Positions 59,430 through 64,000 of a stretch of DNA of 64,000 nucleotides are shown in pieces. The notes under the pieces are model-generated. The model was not told the origin of the DNA. It did not search any database and saw only the letters and a list, made by a program, of their open reading frames with translations. Numbering within the stretch: position 1 is the first letter of the stretch; each line of letters starts with the position of its first letter. The stretch comes from Pantoea phytobeneficialis (GTDB lineage Bacteria; Pseudomonadota; Gammaproteobacteria; Enterobacterales; Enterobacteriaceae), in contig NZ_CP024636.1 of NCBI RefSeq assembly GCF_009728735.1, positions 1 to 64,000 of the forward strand, given 5' to 3'. A program made the position numbers and the translations under genes.

Positions 59430-60563
59430 TTAGCGGAATAACTGGAAGGTACGTGAAACTTCGTAGCCAGTAATCGACTGCTTACTTGAAATGGTATTGT
59501 AATATAGATAGTAAAGAACCATGAGTACCGTAATACCCACGGCCAGAACCTTCATTGCTTTCCTGGTTTCCCAGATACACAGAGAAATAAGTACCGGCTC
59601 AACCTGCAACAGATAGTTTGCCAAGCGGCCACCAGAGGCATAATCCTGCAATGCCATCCTTAAACCACTACCAATGGCAAACGTAATGACCAGAATGTAG
59701 TAGAGGCGAAACTTTTCTTCGTCGAAATTCTTTATTTTGTCACTTAGCAGCAGAAAGCTAAAAATGAAGACGAAGCCAATATTTTTCAGGTTGGAAAGCG
59801 TAATGATGCCTTGTTCCTGCGCGGAATCCTGGTTGGCATAGCCCATTGCCCTGTCGCCCAGAGAACCGATATGGCTGGAAATAAGAGAAATTAACGCCGA
59901 ACTTCCCATAAAGGCCAGGGGTAGACTGGCGACGACGATAAGTATCGGAATGTATTTGTTTTTTCTGACAATTAATGCCATTGGGATCAGCAGTGCCACA
60001 ATACCCGTAGCATGGCTGATAAACGACAGAATGAAGGTGGTGATCATCCCTGGTCTACTTCTGCGCGCGAAATGATAGACAAAGCCCATCAGAAACGCGG
60101 AACACAAACCAAAGCGGATCTGGTTCATGTCTTTATTGATAAACAGGTGCGCAGAATAAACAGCCAGGGCAACTAACGGTAATGGTGTCAGCTTACGGAA
60201 ATAATGTGCGTTGACGCAGACCGCTATCATGGTAAAGACATAGATAAAAATATCCGGGTTAGCGGTAAATATTCTGGTGAAGCCTGCAATGGCATAAATA
60301 GCCGGTTCATAGCGGAAATTGACAACGGCATTCCAGAACCCTTCGATAATAATCTGATCGATGAATTGAGAAAAGAACTGGCGATACTGAAAATCATCCA
60401 GGCCCGTGCCCAGACCACGAATCCCGCCAAAGGTAAAAAGCACGACCACGGCAACAAAATAAATATATGATCGGATTCGCGCTGTGTTTTCATCTTTACT
60501 CAGCATGACTTCAACGATTGCAATAAAAGTCAAACTCAGGCTTATGATCCAGTAAATTCCCAT
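59430..60563 (-). CDS. EpsG-family polysaccharide polymerase-like membrane protein
   Basis: A 377-residue protein with about ten transmembrane helices and no globular domain. The pattern YFVAVVVLFTFGGIRGLGTGLDDFQYRQFF, YEPAIYAIAGFTRIF, NKDMNQIRFGLCSAFLMGF and SFISHATGIVALLIPMAL fits EpsG/Wzy-like polymerases of exopolysaccharides. The ATG at 60561-60563 was chosen; a GTG two codons upstream is possible and no strong ribosome site is seen. No glycosyltransferase genes are adjacent, so this is an orphan polymerase locus. Lower G+C than surrounding genes. Confidence 0.8.
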   Translation of the reverse strand: MGIYWIISLSLTFIAIVEVMLSKDENTARIRSYIYFVAVVVLFTFGGIRGLGTGLDDFQYRQFFSQFIDQIIIEGFWNAVVNFRYEPAIYAIAGFTRIFTANPDIFIYVFTMIAVCVNAHYFRKLTPLPLVALAVYSAHLFINKDMNQIRFGLCSAFLMGFVYHFARRSRPGMITTFILSFISHATGIVALLIPMALIVRKNKYIPILIVVASLPLAFMGSSALISLISSHIGSLGDRAMGYANQDSAQEQGIITLSNLKNIGFVFIFSFLLLSDKIKNFDEEKFRLYYILVITFAIGSGLRMALQDYASGGRLANYLLQVEPVLISLCIWETRKAMKVLAVGITVLMVLYYLYYNTISSKQSITGYEVSRTFQLFR

Positions 60564-60748
60564 GGTCACAGATTCTTATAGTTTAAAATTTACTTATAAC
60601 ATAGGGTGTTGTTAACGTAAACATGAGAAAAGTCTAATTTTTTCTGGTCCGGTATTATATTGAGTGAAAAAGGTGGTCATTATTTGCTATCTTTCCCTAC
60701 AGATTCAATTGGACTTATTATAATGTTAGTTTTTTCTTCTGGGACAGG

Positions 60749-60763
60749 ATTCTGATTCAGAAT
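60749..60763. promoter_or_regulatory. Palindrome upstream of the secreted hydrolase gene
   Basis: ATTCTGATTCAGAAT is a 15-bp odd palindrome (ATTCTGA/TCAGAAT) 69 bp before the hydrolase start. The half TCAGAATG recurs at 60783. It may be an operator for the divergent EpsG-like and hydrolase genes. Confidence 0.45.
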
Positions 60764-60831
60764 GTTGTGTCGTCATGGCACTCAGAATGAATGTTTATCA
60801 TTGTTTTTATTCAGGATTTGGAGCCAGAGAG

Positions 60832-61752
60832 ATGAAGTCACCTTTTTTATCTGCATTGATTTTCCTGTTTTATCTCCCCTGCGCCTTTGCCAATAAGGAA
60901 ATTCCGATCTGGCCAAATGAAGTGTCAGGAAATAATACATTTATTAATTTTAGTAAAAACCCGGCAGATAATAATCGTGCTGTCACAAAAGTCGATTCCC
61001 CAGAAATAATTTATGTTCCTCCCGCCGGTAAAAATAATCATTCGGCTGTGCTAATCATTCCGGGTGGGGGATTTTCGTATATTATGCAAGATCTTGAAGG
61101 GTTAGATGTCGCGAAGGTTCTGAGTAAAAAAGGGTATTCTTCTTTTGTGCTGCTTTACCGTATGCCGCGTGGCGGATCTGACGTTAATCGAAATAATGCT
61201 TTTGCTGATGTTCAGCGTGCTATGCGCCTGATTCGCGCCGGTGCTGCTCAATATCGTATTGCGCCAGACCAAATAGGAGTGATGGGTTTTTCCGCTGGCG
61301 CATACCTGGCGGCGAACGTCAGCAATGATCCTGATGCCACCAATTACCCACCACGGGATGATGTCGATCAGGTTTCCGCCCGCCCCGATTTTGCGGCGTT
61401 GATCTACCCGGTGCTGTCACTACAGGATGGTGTGACTCATAACGGTACGCGTGCGGCGATGTTTGGCAAAGACATCAGCAACGACATCAAACAGCACTTC
61501 TCGCAGGAAGACCGCGTGACTGCCCATACGCCACCCACTTTTCTTGTTCAGGCGCTGAATGACGGCACGGCCTCGCCGCAAAACGCACTGCGTATGTTTG
61601 AGGCGTTGCGTAAAAATAAGGTGGCAGTTGAACTACATCTTTTCCAGCAGGGCGGGCATGGTTTCGGCATCGTGAAAAAACAGAATATCCCGGCAAAAAA
61701 CTGGCCGACGCTGTTTAGTGACTGGCAGGCAAGTCTGGTGAAGCAACCCTGA
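60832..61752 (+). CDS. Secreted alpha/beta hydrolase, acetylxylan-esterase-like
   Basis: A 306-residue alpha/beta-hydrolase. The chosen ATG (after GGAGCCAGAG) opens a signal peptide (about 1-20, PCAFA), so it is exported. The oxyanion region is IIPGGGFSYI, the nucleophile elbow GFSAGAY, and Asp/His of the triad are in ALNDGTASP and GGHGFG. The layout matches the BD-FAE/acetyl-esterase group that removes acyl groups from polysaccharides. It is divergent from the polymerase and acyltransferase genes, which suggests deacetylation or degradation of the same polymer (inference). Confidence 0.82.
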   Translation: MKSPFLSALIFLFYLPCAFANKEIPIWPNEVSGNNTFINFSKNPADNNRAVTKVDSPEIIYVPPAGKNNHSAVLIIPGGGFSYIMQDLEGLDVAKVLSKKGYSSFVLLYRMPRGGSDVNRNNAFADVQRAMRLIRAGAAQYRIAPDQIGVMGFSAGAYLAANVSNDPDATNYPPRDDVDQVSARPDFAALIYPVLSLQDGVTHNGTRAAMFGKDISNDIKQHFSQEDRVTAHTPPTFLVQALNDGTASPQNALRMFEALRKNKVAVELHLFQQGGHGFGIVKKQNIPAKNWPTLFSDWQASLVKQP

Positions 61753-61867
61753 CCTGGCACTCGTGTGCACAATTTGGCGAGTTATCGATATTGATTGGCC
61801 TTAAGCATCAACATAGCCAGTTGCCGACTTTTTATAATCCTCCTGACTGACCGCATCAGGAGGAATG

Positions 61868-62266
61868 ATGGATATTAACGTGGCCTTCATACATCAGTTG
61901 CTGCTGTGGATTGAGGCTAATATCGAACAAAAACTGATTCTGGAAACCGTTGCACAACGGGCGGGTTATTCGCAGTGGCATCTGCAACGCTTGTTCCGCA
62001 GTTATACCGGTATCGCACTGGGAACCTACATTCGCGAGAGGAAGCTCACGGCGTCGGTGATTGCGTTGTTAACCGACAATACCCCTCTGATGCATATTGC
62101 GTTGCAGTTTGGCTTTGACTCACAGCAGACTTACTGCCGCACCTTTCGCCGCATGTTCAACCTACCGCCAGGGGCATTTCGTCGCAAATATCAGCACAGC
62201 CTGCCGCATATTGATGGTCCGGCTAGCCTGCTGATGTTGCGTTCGCATGGTCATCCGGTGCGGTAA
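61868..62266 (+). CDS. AraC-family regulator, MarA/SoxS-like size
   Basis: A 132-residue protein that is almost only a double-HTH AraC domain. The first HTH is LILETVAQRAGYSQWHLQRLFRSYTG; the second is PLMHIALQFGFDSQQTYCRTFRRMF-LPPGAFRR. AGGAGG lies 4 nt before the ATG at 61868; the ATG at 61865 is too close. No effector domain, so activity would be set by its expression level, as in MarA/SoxS/Rob. Its 3' end overlaps the convergent AraC gene by 44 nt. Confidence 0.87.
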   Translation: MDINVAFIHQLLLWIEANIEQKLILETVAQRAGYSQWHLQRLFRSYTGIALGTYIRERKLTASVIALLTDNTPLMHIALQFGFDSQQTYCRTFRRMFNLPPGAFRRKYQHSLPHIDGPASLLMLRSHGHPVR

Positions 62267-63071
62267 AATATTTTCCCGGTGTCGAGCCGAAGGCATGACG
62301 AAACGCACTGATGTAGCTGCTGACATTCTCGAATCCAACTTGCCAGGCAACTTGCTGCACGCTGTTGCCCGCGGCGAGTCCCTCCAGCGATTTCAACAGG
62401 CGTGAGGTCTGGCGATATTTTGCCAGGCTCATGCCAGTGGCACTGGCCCAGTGGCGGCTCAGACTTCTGGGGCTAAGCCCTGCCCAGCCTGCCAACTCGG
62501 GTCCGGTACGCATGTCAGATGGGTTGTCGATTAGCAAACGCGCTATCTGGAGCAGACGCGGATCTTCAGGTAAAGGCAGAGTGAGAGGCTGGACGGTGGC
62601 TTCATAGAGTTCATCGAGGAAAACTTCCCCCAACCGGTTGTAGCGTTCACTGCCCCAAAATTCTGGCGTTAAGGTCGCCAGCCGTTCGGCGAGAGGTTCC
62701 AGCACTGCCGGGCAGGATAACAATACCGGATGATCAGGCAATGGCGCGGCGAGATCTTCGTCAATCAATACGGTCCACCCCAACACCTGCCCGGGTCCAA
62801 CGATCGCGTGTTCGAAGTGCGGTGGGATCCAACCGACTAAACGTGGTGGATTGGCAAAGATACCGGATGGCGTGTTAACCGTCATCAACCCCTGTTTCAG
62901 GCAATAAAGTTGTCCGGCAGCATGACGATGTGTGTGGCTCTCCCGATCCAACTCTTTGGACAACGATACGGCAATCACCTTCGGCGCATTCGGTTCCAGC
63001 AGCCGTTGACGCAACTCGTCTCTGCGTGGGTCACCCGCAAAAGGGATGTTATCGGATGGGTGGATTAACAT
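62223..63071 (-). CDS. AraC-family regulator with cupin domain
   Basis: A 282-residue regulator. The N-terminal cupin-like sensor holds ESHTHRHAAGQLYCLKQGLMTV and GWIPPHFEHAI. The C-terminal AraC double HTH runs from about 185 (LAGWAGLSPRSLSRHWASATGMS ... VQQVAWQVGFENVSSYISAFRHAFGSTPGKYF). It is transcribed away from selC and is convergent with the small AraC gene. Target genes unknown; often such regulators control a neighbouring MFS or efflux gene, but none is adjacent here. Confidence 0.88.
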   Translation of the reverse strand: MLIHPSDNIPFAGDPRRDELRQRLLEPNAPKVIAVSLSKELDRESHTHRHAAGQLYCLKQGLMTVNTPSGIFANPPRLVGWIPPHFEHAIVGPGQVLGWTVLIDEDLAAPLPDHPVLLSCPAVLEPLAERLATLTPEFWGSERYNRLGEVFLDELYEATVQPLTLPLPEDPRLLQIARLLIDNPSDMRTGPELAGWAGLSPRSLSRHWASATGMSLAKYRQTSRLLKSLEGLAAGNSVQQVAWQVGFENVSSYISAFRHAFGSTPGKYFTAPDDHANATSAG

Positions 63072-63102
63072 GGGTTTTCCTGAAGGTCAGGCGTGAACAA
63101 GG

Positions 63103-63197
63103 TGGCGGAAGATCACAGGAGTCGAACCTGCCCGGGACCGCTGGCGGCCCCAATCGGATTTGAAATCCGACCGCCTCACCGGAGACGACGATCTTCC
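63103..63197 (-). tRNA. selC: Selenocysteine tRNA (anticodon UCA)
   Basis: A 95-nt tRNA on the minus strand with the long acceptor arm and large variable arm of tRNA-Sec. It begins GGAAGATCGTCGTCTCCGG and ends with CTGTGATCTTCCGCCA. The T-arm carries GGTTCGACTCC. Anticodon UCA sits at 63161-63163 in the loop TTTCAAA. CCA is encoded. The sequence is nearly identical to E. coli selC apart from the anticodon stem. It decodes UGA as selenocysteine with SelA, SelB and SelD. Confidence 0.97.
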
Positions 63198-63258
63198 TTT
63201 ACCGCAGCCGCAGAATTATAGCGGCAAACGGTGTGAAGTTGTTGATCTCACTCGTGCG

Positions 63259-64000
63259 TCACAGCACGTTTTCGCCGTAATGTTGCCGATACTCCTTCGG
63301 GGTGGTGGCGTAACTCTTCTTAAAGACCGAATAGAAATATTGTAATGAAGGGTAGCCGCACATCTGAGAGATCTCATTGATACTTAACGAAGAACTGGCC
63401 AGCAACTCACGCGCTTTCTCCAGTTTTTCGCGATGGATCATCGCATGAATGGTATCGCCGGTTTCATCGCGGAAGCGTTTTTCCAGATTGGAACGGGAGA
63501 TGCCGATGGCGTCCAGTACCTGTTCGACCTTGATGCCTTTGCAGGCGTTAAAGCGGATGTAATGCATCGCCTGAATCACCGCCGGGTCACGCAGTGAGCG
63601 GAAATCCGTGGAGCGGCGGGCGATCACTTTTACCGGAGGTACCAGAATACGTTGCAGCGGCAGGGACTGTTTATCCAGTAACCGATGCAGCAGCTTGGCA
63701 GCCTGATATCCCATCTGACGCGTCCCCTGGGCCACTGACGAGAGCGCCACGCGAGACAGATAACGCGTCAATTCTTCGTTGTCGATGCCAATAACGGTGA
63801 GTTTTTCCGGCACCGGGATTTTCAAATACTCGCAAGCCTGCAACAGATGGCGAGCGCGGGCATCGGTGACGGCAATGATGCCGGTTTGCTGCGGTAGCGT
63901 TTGCAGCCAGTCAGCCAGGCGGTTTTGCGCGTGCTGCCAGTTTTCCGGCGCGGTTTCCATGCCCTGATAAACCACTCCCTGATAGCGCTCGCGTGCCACC
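63259..64000 (-). CDS. xylR: Xylose operon regulator XylR, C-terminal part
   Basis: The C-terminal 246 residues of XylR; the N-terminus lies beyond the right edge. The sugar-binding type I periplasmic-like domain shows [19 protein letters not shown] and [14 protein letters not shown]. The AraC-type HTH domain shows [16 protein letters not shown] and [24 protein letters not shown]. This is nearly identical to E. coli XylR, which activates xylAB and xylFGH with D-xylose. It lies about 60 bp upstream of selC in the same orientation. Confidence 0.96.
   Translation of the reverse strand, partial: VARERYQGVVYQGMETAPENWQHAQNRLADWLQTLPQQTGIIAVTDARARHLLQACEYLKIPVPEKLTVIGIDNEELTRYLSRVALSSVAQGTRQMGYQAAKLLHRLLDKQSLPLQRILVPPVKVIARRSTDFRSLRDPAVIQAMHYIRFNACKGIKVEQVLDAIGISRSNLEKRFRDETGDTIHAMIHREKLEKARELLASSSLSINEISQMCGYPSLQYFYSVFKKSYATTPKEYRQHYGENVL

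Noticed and set aside
61753..63102. Integrase or prophage remnant next to selC
   Set aside because: Both strands were read; only two complete AraC-family genes are present, with no recombinase motifs.

Overview
The window is chromosomal DNA of an Enterobacterales bacterium, most likely Erwiniaceae (Pantoea or a close relative). DnaA, GyrB, RnpA, AvtA, GhrB and IbpA read as close relatives of the Escherichia coli proteins, and long blocks keep enterobacterial gene order. Genus-specific cassettes are inserted between those blocks. A dispersed palindromic repeat with arm GTAGCGGCGCGATTTATCGC recurs in many intergenic gaps.

Layout, left to right. 1-300: right end of an IS2-like insertion sequence. 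0.4-5.6 kb: an LprI-like periplasmic protein, then pstSCAB-phoU behind a phased Pho-box array. 5.7-11.4 kb: an MFS carrier, yieH, adeP with a PurR-like operator, yieE, and an orphan RutF-like/RutE-like pair. 11.6-22.2 kb: the replication and translation core, mnmE-yidC-yidD-rnpA-rpmH divergent from dnaA-dnaN-recF-gyrB. The rpmH/dnaA gap is rich in GATC and carries a perfect DnaA box. 22.4-26.4 kb: a sugar-acid operon between gyrB and yidA, led by a fused DeoR-type HTH/ribokinase-type kinase, then a Schiff-base aldolase, a YhcH-type protein and an MFS carrier. 26.5-29.8 kb: yidA, yidR, yidQ and ibpA (sigma-32 promoter, RNA-thermometer leader). 29.8-33.9 kb: a three-gene chaperone-usher locus without a recognisable major pilin.

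34.3-41.7 kb holds the most unusual system. Six tightly packed minus-strand genes encode a PP-loop ATPase with a CxxC motif, an ATP-grasp ligase, a stand-alone class II glutamine amidotransferase, a 2-oxoglutarate/Fe(II) oxygenase, a YbaK-type aminoacyl-tRNA deacylase and an EamA exporter. A MocR-type regulator is divergent from them. The set looks like a small biosynthetic cluster for an amide-bearing amino acid or short peptide, with built-in self-protection and export; this function is inference.

41.7-50.3 kb: avtA, ghrB, a 2-ketogluconate operon (kguE-kguK-kguT followed by ghrB) with a PtxS-like operator, two LacI-type regulators and yiaD. 50.4-53.9 kb: tag, yhjY, a Fur-box-controlled membrane protein, and dnaT-dnaC. 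54-58 kb: a ROK repressor, a sugar-porter MFS protein and a GntR/IdnR-like LacI regulator. 58.1-61.8 kb: a surface-polysaccharide-like trio (acyltransferase-3, EpsG-like polymerase, secreted alpha/beta hydrolase). 61.8-64 kb: two AraC regulators, the selenocysteine tRNA gene selC, and the 3' part of xylR cut by the window edge.

All assignments rest on reading the sequence and remembered family features; no database search was run.
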